Notes under the pieces: generated by a model | What the model was told of the DNA's origin: nothing | The model's input: the letters and a program-made list of their open reading frames with translations, nothing else | Database searches by the model: none | In this document: positions 1 through 8,161 of the stretch, piece after piece | Position numbering within the stretch: the first letter of the stretch is position 1 | Layout: each line of letters opens with the position of its first letter | Origin: Alphaproteobacteria bacterium | Lineage (GTDB): Bacteria > Pseudomonadota > Alphaproteobacteria > Rickettsiales > SXRF01 | Direction of reading: 5' to 3' | NCBI GenBank assembly: GCA_025362975.1 | Contig: JANYES010000019.1 | Coordinates: 1-64,000, forward strand | Length of the DNA: 64,000 nucleotides | Made by a program: the position numbers and the translations under genes

Positions 1-1
1 C

Positions 2-898
2 GTACAGGAAGTCATCGCTACGGCACTGGGCGGCATGCGGCTGGCAGAATCCGTACAGGAACGGGAACGGTACGGTATCATGTTGCGCTATGACCGTCCT
101 TTCCGTGAATCGATTGAGGACGTAAGCAATATATTAGTTGCAGCACCCGATGGCGCTCAGTTACCGCTGGGTGAATTAGCAACTATTAAGCTCGCACCCG
201 GCCCACAGATGATCGTTTCAGAAAATGCCCGTCTCAATGGCTGGGTGTTTGTTGATATTGTCGGGCGTGATATTGGCAGCTACGTTCAGGAGGCGCAGAA
301 AATTGTCGCGGAAAAGGTGAAATTACCACCCGGCTATTCCATCGGCTGGTCAGGTCAGTTTGAACAAATGCTGGAAGCTCGCGCCCGGCTCAATATTGCT
401 ATCCCTGCCACTATTGCCATTATCTTCGTGTTGCTGATCCTGCATTTCGGCAGGCTGGATCGCACGCTGATAGTGATGCTATCCCTGCCTTTCGGGCTGG
501 TCGGAGGCGTATGGGCGCTTTATCTGGCGAACTATAACTTCTCCGTTGCCGTAGCAATCGGCTTTATAGCTTTAGCAGGTATTGCCGTCGAAACCGCAGT
601 AGTGATGTTGATCTATCTCGATCAGCAAGTGCGCCACCATCCTCCCCAAAACCTCCATGAACTATTCGATGCGGTGATGCATGGCGCAGTTTTACGCGTG
701 CGCCCCAAGCTGATGACAGTATCGGTCATCATCGCTGGTTTGCTACCGATCTTCTTTACTGAAGGCTTCGGCTCGGACGTAATGCGTAGGATCGCCCTGC
801 CGATGGTAGGGGGTATGGTATCAACTACACTGCTTACGCTAATCGTGATTCCAGTGGTGTATTATCTCTATGAGGGAAGACATTATTTACGTAAATAA
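2..898 (+). CDS. CusA/CzcA-family heavy-metal efflux RND pump, C-terminal part (cut by window edge)
   Basis: This is the C-terminal ~298 residues of an inner-membrane RND transporter of the CusA/CzcA heavy-metal type; the reading frame is open from the first bases, so the gene starts outside the window. The visible part holds the end of a periplasmic pore domain (…GWSGQFEQM…, typical of the family) followed by the last transmembrane bundle: hydrophobic segments begin at IAIPATIAIIFVLLIL and continue through GIAVETAVVMLIYLDQQ and a final VIPVVYYLYEG. Such pumps use the proton gradient to drive Cu/Ag or Zn/Co/Ni out through a CusCBA-type tripartite complex. The following repressor and CDF exporters fit a metal-resistance cluster. 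Which metal it exports cannot be read, because the substrate-site segments of the protein lie outside the window. Confidence 0.92.
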   Translation, partial: VQEVIATALGGMRLAESVQERERYGIMLRYDRPFRESIEDVSNILVAAPDGAQLPLGELATIKLAPGPQMIVSENARLNGWVFVDIVGRDIGSYVQEAQKIVAEKVKLPPGYSIGWSGQFEQMLEARARLNIAIPATIAIIFVLLILHFGRLDRTLIVMLSLPFGLVGGVWALYLANYNFSVAVAIGFIALAGIAVETAVVMLIYLDQQVRHHPPQNLHELFDAVMHGAVLRVRPKLMTVSVIIAGLLPIFFTEGFGSDVMRRIALPMVGGMVSTTLLTLIVIPVVYYLYEGRHYLRK

Positions 899-922
899 TT
901 CTGACTTATTTGAGTATCTTAT

Positions 923-965
923 TTGACTTTTAGATTGACACCCCGGTATCCTCCCCCCTAGGATA
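923..965 (+). promoter_or_regulatory. Promoter with overlapping CsoR/RcnR-type operator
   Basis: A -35-like TTGACT (923-928) and a -10-like TATCCT (947-952) are 18 bp apart. The -10 is also the left arm of an inverted repeat, TATCCT (947-952) and AGGATA (960-965), enclosing a run of six C (953-958). A-T-rich dyad arms around a G/C tract are the known operator style of the DUF156 (CsoR/RcnR) repressors, one of which is encoded immediately downstream. The layout predicts autorepression of the regulator and its exporter genes. Promoter strength and operator function are inferred. Confidence 0.55.
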
Positions 966-970
966 TGCGA

Positions 971-1240
971 ATGACAGCACACACTTCCCATTCCGATATT
1001 ATCAAACGCCTGAAACGCGCCAGCGGGCATTTGAATAAGATCATCACAATGATCGAAGTAGAAACGCCTTGCCTTGACGTTGCGCAGCAAATGCAGGCTG
1101 TCACCAGCGCTCTCATTAATGCCAAACGTGCTTATGTGCAGGATCACATTGAGCATTGTCTGGATGAAGAAACGAAAGGAATGAGTACTGAGCAGAAAGA
1201 TCGGATTGCTGAGTTTAAAGAAATCGCCAAATATTTATAA
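971..1240 (+). CDS. CsoR/RcnR-family (DUF156) metal-sensing repressor
   Basis: A small all-helical DNA-binding repressor that releases its operator when it binds metal. The start at 971 is preferred over the in-frame ATG at 965, because AGGA (960-963) lies 7 nt ahead of 971 but would touch the 965 codon. The protein then has 89 residues. Family ligand positions are visible: Cys34 in ETPCLD, then His59 and Cys63 in DHIEHCL. A Cys, His, x3, Cys set is the copper(I)-CsoR pattern, whereas the nickel/cobalt RcnR pattern has a second His in place of the last Cys. His62 next to Cys63 leaves some ambiguity. It sits 10 bp ahead of the CDF exporter gene and probably forms an operon with it, the Nramp-like gene and the second CDF gene. 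Confidence 0.88.
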   Translation: MTAHTSHSDIIKRLKRASGHLNKIITMIEVETPCLDVAQQMQAVTSALINAKRAYVQDHIEHCLDEETKGMSTEQKDRIAEFKEIAKYL

Positions 1241-1250
1241 AAGGAAGCAC

Positions 1251-2597
1251 ATGCGCATTAACCAAAAAGAACATGGCCCACATGGTGGCAGCTGGGTGAA
1301 AACCGACTCAGGTTTGGTGGAGATTAGTGTTTTTGAAACAGGAGTGCCGCCACGCTTCCGGCTTTATTTCTATGATTTCGATGGCAAACCTGCCCTATTA
1401 CAACATGCCGGTGACATATCTTTGCAAACTTTGCGTTTGGGCGGAAACCGGCAAGACTTTATCTTCCGGCAGGAACAGGATTATTTGGAGGCAACCACCG
1501 AATTACCTGAACCCCATGAATTTGAGGTAACGCTCGGTATTGGGCATAGAGATCATACCCATAGCTATCAGGTGAAATTCACCGAAGAAGGGCATAGTCA
1601 TGGGCATGAGGGACACGCACACGGAGAACATGGTCATGACCACGGCGACCACGCACACGATCATGGCGATGGCATGTGGGGCAAGCTGCGCGGTTTATTC
1701 GGCCATTCGCATTCCATTGCGGATAAGACGGATACGGCGATGGAATCACATGAGCTTGGTATCAAGACGCTTAAAACTACGTTGCTCATTCTCGGTGTAA
1801 CCGCAGCGTTTCAGTTAGCTATCGTGCTAGCGTCGGGTTCGGTGGCACTTTTGGCCGACACCATTCATAATTTTGCTGATGCCAGCACCAGCATTCCCTT
1901 GTGGATTGCTTTTGCCTTAGCACGGCGCGGAGCTAGCCGTAAATTTACCTATGGCTATGGCAAGGTCGAGGACGTAGCTGGCGTGTTGATCGTGTTGATT
2001 ATCTTTTTCTCTGCCTGCGTCGCCGCATATGAATCCATCCGCAAAATCATCCATCCGATGCCTATTGATAACCTCGGCTGGGTGATCGCAGCGGCGATTG
2101 TTGGTTTTATCGGCAATGAATGGGTAGCCATGTACCGCATCCGCGTCGGAAAGCAAATCGGCTCCGCCGCGTTAGTGGCGGATGGCTATCATGCAAGAGT
2201 TGATGGCTTCACCAGTTTGGCAGTATTGCTCGGCGTTGTTGGCGTGTGGATTGGCCTACCGATTATCGATCCGCTGGTGGGAGTTGGTATCACCATCGCT
2301 ATCTTATTCATCGTGAAAGATGCGGCTAAATCGGTATGGGTTCGCTTGATCGATGGTATCGAGCCGGAAATCCTGGCGGAAATTGAGCATGCTCCTACCC
2401 ATGTAAGCGGTGTCACGCGTGTGCATGACGTGCGGGCGCGTTGGATTGGCCATCGCGTTCATACAGATGTGGTTATTGACGTTAACCCCGATTTATCAGT
2501 ACGCGAAGCAGACGAGATGGCAAAAAAAGTGGAACAAGAATTGCGGAATCATGTTCGACTTTTAGGAAGTGCAGTCGTGCGGGTGCGGCCAACCTAA
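1251..2597 (+). CDS. Cation diffusion facilitator (CDF) metal exporter with N-terminal extra domain
   Basis: Inner-membrane metal/proton antiporter of the CDF family, 448 residues. The ATG at 1251 follows an AAGGAAG ribosome-binding site. Residues 1-105 form an unusual soluble domain starting HGPHGG…, resembling the N-terminal segment of some CzcB/CusB-type RND adaptors. A His/Asp/Gly-rich stretch (about 112-160, repeated HGH/HDH) probably collects metal. The CDF core follows, with HNFAD near residue 205 and HARVD near 313, the two HxxxD motifs of the zinc/cadmium-type transport site, and a C-terminal cytoplasmic domain. The usual CDF length is about 300 residues, so the N-terminus is the odd part. 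It probably exports a divalent cation to the periplasm for the CusA-type pump encoded upstream. The metal is not certain. Confidence 0.92.
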   Translation: MRINQKEHGPHGGSWVKTDSGLVEISVFETGVPPRFRLYFYDFDGKPALLQHAGDISLQTLRLGGNRQDFIFRQEQDYLEATTELPEPHEFEVTLGIGHRDHTHSYQVKFTEEGHSHGHEGHAHGEHGHDHGDHAHDHGDGMWGKLRGLFGHSHSIADKTDTAMESHELGIKTLKTTLLILGVTAAFQLAIVLASGSVALLADTIHNFADASTSIPLWIAFALARRGASRKFTYGYGKVEDVAGVLIVLIIFFSACVAAYESIRKIIHPMPIDNLGWVIAAAIVGFIGNEWVAMYRIRVGKQIGSAALVADGYHARVDGFTSLAVLLGVVGVWIGLPIIDPLVGVGITIAILFIVKDAAKSVWVRLIDGIEPEILAEIEHAPTHVSGVTRVHDVRARWIGHRVHTDVVIDVNPDLSVREADEMAKKVEQELRNHVRLLGSAVVRVRPT

Positions 2598-2612
2598 TAA
2601 TATGGATAGAAT

Positions 2613-3881
2613 GTGCAAAATAATCTCACGGAAAAAAAGCCGATCTTAAAAAGGTTCTTCACCGCTCTTGGCCCCGGTTTAGTGACCGGAGCGGCAGACG
2701 ACGATCCGTCAGGCATTGCGACTTATTCCATTGCAAGAGCGCAGCTTGGTACATCATTGCTATGGATGGCATGGATTACATGGCCGCTGATGGCCGCAGT
2801 GCAAATGATGTGCGCCCGCATAGGGATGGTGACAGGTCAAGGGCTTGCGGGCGCGTTGAGTAAAAAGATTCCTAAATCCATTTTGGTTATCTTTTGTTTC
2901 GCGCTGCTCATTGCCAATACTATCAATATAGCAGCCGATCTTGCGGGTATGGCCGATGCCGCTGAATTGTTGAGCGGGATAAGTTCGCATTTTTACGTGG
3001 TTATTTTTGGAGCAGGTATTGGATTCAGCATTGTAAGGTTTCGTTACCATCAGATTGCCAACATACTAAAATGGCTTGCCCTCTCTCTGTTCGCCTATGT
3101 AATTACGGCATTTATTATCCATCCTGATTGGTCGCTGGTGGTAAAACAAACCTTTTCTGTTTCCATTCCGAAAAGCAAAGAAGCATGGCAAACTATTGTC
3201 GCTATCCTGGGCACCACCATTAGTCCCTACCTTTTCTTCTGGCAGGCGGCGCAGGAAGTGGAAGAGGAAAAGGCGATGGGGCGGCGTATGCAGGCCCGTC
3301 TCGGTGCCACTAAAATCGAACTTATAGACCGTATGATGGATGTGGGAGCAGGCACTTTTCTCTCCAATATCGTTATGTTTTTTATTATCCTGACAACCGC
3401 CCTAACGTTAAACGCGCATGGTATCACCAATATAACCTCCTCGAAGGAAGCGGCGGAAGCATTGCGACCGTTAGCAGGAAACTTGGCCACCTTGCTTTAT
3501 ACCGTGGGTATCGTAGCAGTTGGGTTACTGGCTATTCCTACGCTTGCAGGCTCAGCGGCTTATGCTTTTGCCGAAACATTTGACTGGTCGCAGGGGCTTG
3601 ATGAAAAGTTGAAGCAGGCGAGAGCGTTTTATGCCGTCATCATTTTTTCCGTCCTTTGCGGTATCGGCCTCGATTTTTTAGGCATTAATCCAGTGCAAGC
3701 ATTGTTTTGGTCAGCAGTGGTGAATGGCTTGCTGGCACCCTTCCTTCTGATCGGAATCTTTCTCGTTGCAAGAGATAGGAAAGTCATGGTGAACCAACCC
3801 AGTTCTAAGCTCAGCCAAATAATTGTGGCAATCACTATTGTCCTTATGTTCGGAGCGGCGGTGGGAATGTTTACAGTTTGA
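2613..3881 (+). CDS. Nramp-family divalent metal transporter, variant site motifs
   Basis: A 422-residue multispanning membrane protein with the Nramp (MntH/SLC11) opening GPGLVTGAADDDPSGIATYS and about eleven hydrophobic segments. It starts with GTG, 15 bp after the CDF stop. In canonical Nramp the first transmembrane helix carries DPGN and the sixth carries MPH; here these are DPSG (residues 31-34) and ISPY (about 203-206). The conserved Asn and the metal-coordinating Met are therefore missing. Such substitutions are seen in Nramp relatives that move hard ions rather than Mn or Fe, so the substrate may be Mg, Al or another ion (inference). Its place between two exporter genes under a metal repressor suggests a resistance role rather than ordinary Mn uptake. 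Confidence 0.85.
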   Translation: MQNNLTEKKPILKRFFTALGPGLVTGAADDDPSGIATYSIARAQLGTSLLWMAWITWPLMAAVQMMCARIGMVTGQGLAGALSKKIPKSILVIFCFALLIANTINIAADLAGMADAAELLSGISSHFYVVIFGAGIGFSIVRFRYHQIANILKWLALSLFAYVITAFIIHPDWSLVVKQTFSVSIPKSKEAWQTIVAILGTTISPYLFFWQAAQEVEEEKAMGRRMQARLGATKIELIDRMMDVGAGTFLSNIVMFFIILTTALTLNAHGITNITSSKEAAEALRPLAGNLATLLYTVGIVAVGLLAIPTLAGSAAYAFAETFDWSQGLDEKLKQARAFYAVIIFSVLCGIGLDFLGINPVQALFWSAVVNGLLAPFLLIGIFLVARDRKVMVNQPSSKLSQIIVAITIVLMFGAAVGMFTV

Positions 3882-3901
3882 AGAATTACCAGGAGAAATA
3901 T

Positions 3902-4828
3902 ATGGCGCATAACCATTCACACGACGATCATCACCACGGCCATTCGCATGCGCCAACGAGCTTCGGACGCAGCTTTTTGATCGCTGCCAGCTTGAATAGT
4001 GTTTTTATCGTCGCAGAAATTATTTACGGCATCAAAGCTAACTCACTTGCATTGCTGGCCGATGCTGGACACAATTTTAGCGATGTGATCGGGTTATTGT
4101 TAGCGTGGGGCGCATGGTGGCTTTCCAAGCGTGCGCCGACGCCGTACTATACTTATGGCCTGCGCAGCACTTCGATCATGGCGGCGCTGATCAATGCCGT
4201 AATGCTGTTGGTGGCGATTGGGGGCATAGCTTGGGAGGCATTACAGCGGTTCAGCGCGTATGAAGCAGTTGCTGGCGACATTGTAATGTGGGTAGCGGGC
4301 TTAGGTATTCTGATTAACGGCTTCACGGCCTGGATGTTTAGCAAAGGCCAGGAGGATTTGAATATCAGAGCCGCTTTCCTGCATCTGGCTTCGGATGCAG
4401 TGATATCGGTCGGCGTGGTGATTGCCGGATTTATCATGGCGCGCACCGGCTGGCTATGGCTCGACCCCACGGTAAGCCTTGCAATTTCAGCGGTCATTAT
4501 TTGGGGAACGTGGGGATTGTTGCGCGATTCGGTAAATCTTGCGCTGCATGCAGTACCGACCGGCGTTGAGTTTGCCAAGGTAAAAGACTATCTTGCAGGA
4601 CTTCCAAACGTGAAGGAAGTACATGACCTGCATATTTGGGGTATGAGCACTACCGAAGTTGCGCTTTCAGCGCATCTTCTGATACCAGATCAGCACCCAG
4701 GCGATGAGTTTTTAGAAAAGCTAACAGAGACGCTACACGATGATTATGGTATCGAGCATGCCACCATTCAGATAGAAATCGGGAACGGCAAACACCGCTG
4801 CGCGCTCGCCCCTGATGATAAAGTTTAA
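3902..4828 (+). CDS. CDF zinc/cadmium-type exporter (CzcD/ZitB-like)
   Basis: Second CDF antiporter, 308 residues, of the classical CzcD/ZitB layout. The start at 3902 follows AGGAGA; an upstream in-frame TTG at 3878 overlaps the previous stop and is less likely. A His-rich N-terminus (NHSHDDHHHGHSH) precedes six transmembrane helices. HNFSD near residue 56 and HLASD near 161 are the paired HxxxD site motifs. The C-terminal domain carries the usual LHIWGMS segment. Together with the first CDF it gives the cluster two non-identical exporters, one with and one without the extra N-terminal domain. Expected substrates are Zn, Cd or Co. Confidence 0.93.
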   Translation: MAHNHSHDDHHHGHSHAPTSFGRSFLIAASLNSVFIVAEIIYGIKANSLALLADAGHNFSDVIGLLLAWGAWWLSKRAPTPYYTYGLRSTSIMAALINAVMLLVAIGGIAWEALQRFSAYEAVAGDIVMWVAGLGILINGFTAWMFSKGQEDLNIRAAFLHLASDAVISVGVVIAGFIMARTGWLWLDPTVSLAISAVIIWGTWGLLRDSVNLALHAVPTGVEFAKVKDYLAGLPNVKEVHDLHIWGMSTTEVALSAHLLIPDQHPGDEFLEKLTETLHDDYGIEHATIQIEIGNGKHRCALAPDDKV

Positions 4829-4860
4829 GCATTTATATTAAGCGCGGTATCTTACACTTA

Positions 4861-6177
4861 TTAACGCTGCGGCGATACTCTCCATACGACATTTCCTACA
4901 TCATCGGCGACCAGCAGTGCGCCTTTTTTATCCACCGCCACCCCTACAGGACGACCCATCGCTTTGCCATCGGCATTTACGAAGCCGGTAAGTACATCTT
5001 CGGGATTTCCTGCGGGCATACCATTGGCGAAGGGGATAAAAATCACTTTATAGCCGCTACGCGGCTCACGGTTCCATGAACCATGCTGGCCCACGAATGC
5101 GCCACCGGAGTAATGCTTTGACAATAGTTTTCCGCTATAAAATACCAACCCCAGCGAAGCTGTATGCGCTCCAAGCGCGTAGTCGGGCATGATCGCTTTA
5201 GCAACCAGGTCAGGACGCTGCGGTTCCACTCTATCATCGACATGCTGGCCGTAATAGCTATAAGGCCATCCGTAAAATGCTCCATCCTTCACCGAGGTCA
5301 TATAATCGGGGACAAGATCGCTACCAAGCTCATCACGTTCATTCACCGCTGCCCACAGAGCGCCGCTTTGCGGCTGCCATGACATTCCCACTGGATTGCG
5401 CAGGCCGGAGGCGAATATGTGCGATTGGCCGGTGGCAAGATCGATCTCAAGGATGGCGGCGCGGTTGGTTTCCTTGTCCATACCGTTTTCGCCTACGTTG
5501 CTGTTGGAGCCTACCGTGGCATAAAGCCGCTTTCCATCCTTGCTCGCGATGATGTTTTTCGTCCAATGATGGTTGATCGGGCCAGCGGGCAGATCGGTGA
5601 TTTTCTCACCCGGCGCAGAGATTTTGGCATCGCCGCTATGGTAGGGGAATTTTAGAATGGCATCGCTATTGGCGACATATAGATTATTACCGATCAACGT
5701 CATGCCAAAGGGCGAATTCAAGCCTTCCAAAAATGTCGTTTTTGTTTCTGCGATTCCGTCACCATCGGTATCGCGCAAAAGCGTGATGCGGTTGGCGCTT
5801 GGTACGCCAGCGCCCGCTGACTTCATGACCAGTTTCATAACCCAGCCCTTGATGCCCTTGCTATCATCCGGTTTGGGAGGCGCATTGGTTTCCGCAACGA
5901 GTGTGTCGCCATTCGGCAGAACATACAGCCAACGTGGATGATCGAGATTCGCAGCAAAGGCATTTACCGCAAGATTGGCGGCGGCAGTGGGTTTTTTACC
6001 AGCAGGCCAGCCGATTGCTGGGGCAATGTTTAGCGTAGGAATGAGTGTTTGATTGGGTGATGGAAGATTAGGCTGAGCGCCAAAGCCAGCTTCTGGCGGA
6101 AGCTGCGCTGTTTCACCGCAGGCCGCCAAGTTCACAAAAAATAGACCTATTAAGAGAAGACGAACAATGTTGTGCAT
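4861..6177 (-). CDS. PQQ-dependent sugar/sorbosone dehydrogenase-like lipoprotein
   Basis: A 438-residue secreted lipoprotein: the N-terminal hydrophobic stretch [14 protein letters not shown] ends in a lipobox, so Cys20 is the likely lipidated residue. The mature part is a six-bladed β-propeller of the soluble glucose/L-sorbosone dehydrogenase family (…[18 protein letters not shown]…, …[27 protein letters not shown]…, …[12 protein letters not shown]…). Members oxidise sugars using PQQ and Ca in the periplasm, but many are uncharacterised. It is the last gene of a leftward set with the EF-hand, DUF305 and Cys-rich proteins, 69 bp after the EF-hand gene and separated from it by a terminator-like hairpin. 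Its role in a metal cluster is unknown. Confidence 0.85.
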   Translation of the reverse strand: MHNIVRLLLIGLFFVNLAACGETAQLPPEAGFGAQPNLPSPNQTLIPTLNIAPAIGWPAGKKPTAAANLAVNAFAANLDHPRWLYVLPNGDTLVAETNAPPKPDDSKGIKGWVMKLVMKSAGAGVPSANRITLLRDTDGDGIAETKTTFLEGLNSPFGMTLIGNNLYVANSDAILKFPYHSGDAKISAPGEKITDLPAGPINHHWTKNIIASKDGKRLYATVGSNSNVGENGMDKETNRAAILEIDLATGQSHIFASGLRNPVGMSWQPQSGALWAAVNERDELGSDLVPDYMTSVKDGAFYGWPYSYYGQHVDDRVEPQRPDLVAKAIMPDYALGAHTASLGLVFYSGKLLSKHYSGGAFVGQHGSWNREPRSGYKVIFIPFANGMPAGNPEDVLTGFVNADGKAMGRPVGVAVDKKGALLVADDVGNVVWRVSPQR

Positions 6178-6180
6178 ATG

Positions 6181-6240
6181 AAAAAGGGGCGAATAAACTT
6201 CGTACCCACCTTTGAAGGAGGGAAATAGTCTACCCGCCCC
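6181..6240 (-). terminator. Possible terminator after the EF-hand gene
   Basis: On the minus strand GGGGCG (6240-6235) can pair with CGCCCC (6191-6186), followed by TTTTT (6185-6181). The loop is long (about 43 nt) and contains further short complementary stretches. This is compatible with an intrinsic terminator or attenuator between the EF-hand gene and the dehydrogenase gene. The long loop makes it uncertain. Confidence 0.35.
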
Positions 6241-6246
6241 GTGATA

Positions 6247-6537
6247 TTATTTCTTATCCATCATACCTATGTCTTTCATCTCTTTCATTTTCATATCCAT
6301 CATTTCTTGCTTGGACACCATGCCATCATTGTTGGTATCGGCCATTTTAAACATTTTCTCAGCGCCTTCTTCATGTTCTTCCTTGCTGATCATGCCGTCG
6401 CCGTTGGTGTCCATCATCTTCATATGTTTATCGACCATCATTTTCATGTGATCCATGTCCATCATATTATCCATAGCGAAAGCCGAGGTTGCGCTACACA
6501 TGCCGAGAATGCCAATTACTGCGAGAGTCTTTTTCAT
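6247..6537 (-). CDS. Secreted EF-hand protein, Met-rich
   Basis: A 96-residue protein with a Sec signal peptide (MKKTLAVIGILGMCSATSAFA). Two canonical EF-hand loops follow: DTNGDGMISKEE and DTNNDGMVSKQE, each with Asp/Asn at positions 1, 3 and 5 and Glu at 12, so calcium binding is expected. The rest is exceptionally rich in Met, with MDMDHMKMM and MKMKEMKDIGMM stretches, a composition typical of periplasmic Cu(I)/Ag(I)-binding proteins. It lies in a leftward set with DUF305 and DUF326-like proteins. A metal-buffering role in the periplasm is a reasonable inference; no enzyme activity is suggested. Confidence 0.85.
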   Translation of the reverse strand: MKKTLAVIGILGMCSATSAFAMDNMMDMDHMKMMVDKHMKMMDTNGDGMISKEEHEEGAEKMFKMADTNNDGMVSKQEMMDMKMKEMKDIGMMDKK

Positions 6538-6651
6538 AAAAAATCCTATCCTATTATGATATGGACAGGAATTATTCCTAGCCCAGCTTTATCTCTAAAA
6601 AATGTAATATTAATAATCCATGTGTAATATGGTATTTATTACATATGTTTA

Positions 6652-7215
6652 TTACTTCATCGCTTCCCGCATTTGCTTCATCTCAGCGATTTCTTTGGTC
6701 TGCATGTCGATGATTTCCTGCGCTTTGCCCTTCACCATCTTGTTTTTGCCGGATTTGAGTTCAGCTTTCGACATATCTAGCGCTCCTTGGTGATGCTTGA
6801 TAGTCATATCGATGAATTTATGGTCAAAATTCTTGCCTGTAGCAGCTTCGAGCTTACTCATATCCATCATCATCATGCCCGGCAGCTTCATGTTGATGGC
6901 TTCCGGCATGTTCGGTTTCACATCATCACGCATGGCTTTCAGCTCAGGAATTTCCTTTTGCTGGGCATCGATCATTGTTTGCGCTTTATCCCGTAGCTCC
7001 TTGCTTTCTGCTTTATCGACCGCTATCTGGAACATTTTGATGCCCTCGCGGTGATGTTCAGCCATAGTATCAAGATATTGAATATCGTAGGGAGCTTTGG
7101 CCGCATGAGGCGAACTTTGCATCATGGAATCGCTTTTGCTGCGGTCATGGGCAAAAGCGATGGGGGAGAGTGCTAAGGTGAAAGCCAGCGCGGAGGCGGT
7201 CAGAAGCATTTTCAT
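6652..7215 (-). CDS. DUF305 periplasmic protein (copper-associated)
   Basis: A 187-residue secreted protein with a signal peptide ending SPIAFA. It is largely helical and has two copies of the DUF305 signature: MAEHHREGIKM near residue 53 and IKHHQGALDMS near 140. Paired His and nearby Met residues (GMMMMDMS in the linker) are likely metal ligands. DUF305 proteins are frequently encoded beside copper-resistance genes and some bind copper (family knowledge). It begins 1 bp after the stop of the Cys-rich protein gene upstream, so the two are almost certainly co-transcribed. Confidence 0.88.
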   Translation of the reverse strand: MKMLLTASALAFTLALSPIAFAHDRSKSDSMMQSSPHAAKAPYDIQYLDTMAEHHREGIKMFQIAVDKAESKELRDKAQTMIDAQQKEIPELKAMRDDVKPNMPEAINMKLPGMMMMDMSKLEAATGKNFDHKFIDMTIKHHQGALDMSKAELKSGKNKMVKGKAQEIIDMQTKEIAEMKQMREAMK

Positions 7216-7216
7216 A

Positions 7217-7573
7217 TTATGCCGCCTTCTTCATTTTGCCCATTTCGCGGCAGGACTTTGCACAGGCCCGGCATGCTTCAGCGCAGCGTTTCATTTCTTC
7301 ACCACCAATGCTTTCGCATGATTCTGCGCAGGCTTCGCATACATCAGCGCAAGCTGCGCATTCAGATGCATGAATTTGTGAACCTCTGCGCATAAAATCC
7401 GCTGCTGTTTGGCAAGCCTGAATGCAATCGGTCATAAGCTTGACATGCTCGGCCTCGGCATGCTTTCCACCCATTTCTAAGCAGTGATTATAAAGCATAT
7501 CCTGACAGACGTCGCGGCATTCCCAGCATTGACGGATACAGTCTTCCATGTGGGAATCGTGTTGATGTGGCAT
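7217..7573 (-). CDS. Four-helix-bundle Cys-rich copper-binding protein (DUF326/Csp-like)
   Basis: A 118-residue protein with 16 Cys, many in CxxC or CxxxC spacing (CIRQCWECRDVC, CAACADVCEACAESC, CAEACRACAKSC) on amphipathic helices. This is the pattern of the Csp copper-storage family (DUF326), in which a four-helix bundle filled with Cys thiolates holds many Cu(I) ions. The start at 7573 has a strong AGGAGG ahead of it; longer in-frame starts lack one. No signal peptide is visible, so the protein is probably cytosolic, like Csp3 (inference). It is the first gene of the leftward metal-binding set and implies copper as one of the metals handled here. Confidence 0.9.
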   Translation of the reverse strand: MPHQHDSHMEDCIRQCWECRDVCQDMLYNHCLEMGGKHAEAEHVKLMTDCIQACQTAADFMRRGSQIHASECAACADVCEACAESCESIGGEEMKRCAEACRACAKSCREMGKMKKAA

Positions 7574-7674
7574 ATAACCTCCTTCATAAAGTTTGGTGAC
7601 CTTAATGGATATAGGAGGAAGGATGTAAAATATCACTATTGAGAAATAGATTTTTTATCAAATTATCATAAACT

Positions 7675-7864
7675 TAGGAGCTAACTCCTAGGATCTGCAA
7701 ATAACTATTAGGCAGTGACTTGCATAATGATGCTAATGATTTGCAGCGCGATAGCGCTGCGGCACTGGCATATGAGAGAATGCCCTTCGGCATCAATCGG
7801 GGCCAAGCCCCTTCGAAGAGCTGTTACATCGCTCTTCATGAATGAGAATGATCTTCATCATTCT
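7675..7864. ncRNA. Series of stem-loops in a long gene-free stretch; candidate structured RNA
   Basis: The 857 bp between 7573 and 8431 have no convincing gene. Strong inverted repeats stand in series: TAGGAG/CTCCTA (7675-7690), GCAGCGC/GCGCTGC with a GATA loop (7743-7760), ATGCC/GGCAT with a CTTC loop (7780-7793), GGGGC/GCCCC (7799-7811), GAAGAGC/GCTCTTC (7815-7837) and AGAATGA/TCATTCT (7845-7864). Five lie within 122 nt. They could be a structured RNA, a group of terminators or a decayed mobile-element end. I do not recognise the family, and the strand is open. Confidence 0.35.
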
Positions 7865-8103
7865 AGGGAAATGGTTATGCCAGTTAGCCGCTAAGAACTT
7901 CATAGCAAATCACACCTCCACAGGCACATCAAATAAAACCAATGTTGACTGTGACAGCCATTCTCAGCATTATTACCAAATTATAGAAACCTTCTGTAAT
8001 GACCAATAGGAGCTAAAAAACCACTATTTTACACATTCTCTTACACATACACATTTTTGATACTTGAATATTTAGTAAATACAATATGTTATTTTATGCG
8101 TTA

Positions 8104-8161
8104 TTAGACTCAAAATCGAGTGCCGCAAGGCGTGTTGGTTCGAGTCCGACTAGGGGCACCA
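8104..8161 (+). pseudogene. 3' half of tRNA-Leu(CAA), probable integration scar
   Basis: The sequence contains the anticodon loop CTCAAAA, the long variable arm GTGCCGCAAGGCGT typical of tRNA-Leu, a T arm GTTGG-TTCGAGT-CCGAC, acceptor strand TAGGGGC, discriminator A and CCA. The 5' half (expected to start GCCCCTA with a D arm) is absent upstream, so this is not a functional tRNA. Partial 3' tRNA copies are the usual mark of tyrosine-integrase islands, the fragment being carried as the attachment site. The metal block to its left may therefore be an island whose other end lies outside the window. Confidence 0.75.

Noticed and set aside
7574-7640. A CueR/MerR-type promoter ahead of the Cys-rich protein gene
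   Set aside because: A CCTT/AAGG dyad is present, but its spacing does not fit the MerR-family spacer and the -10 match is poor.
7743-7864. A CRISPR array or attC-type cassette
   Set aside because: The stems are all different in sequence, there are no equal-length repeats and spacers, and no Cas or integron integrase gene is near.
8104-8161. A functional tRNA-Leu gene
   Set aside because: There is no 5' acceptor strand or D arm within 150 bp upstream, so only the 3' half exists.
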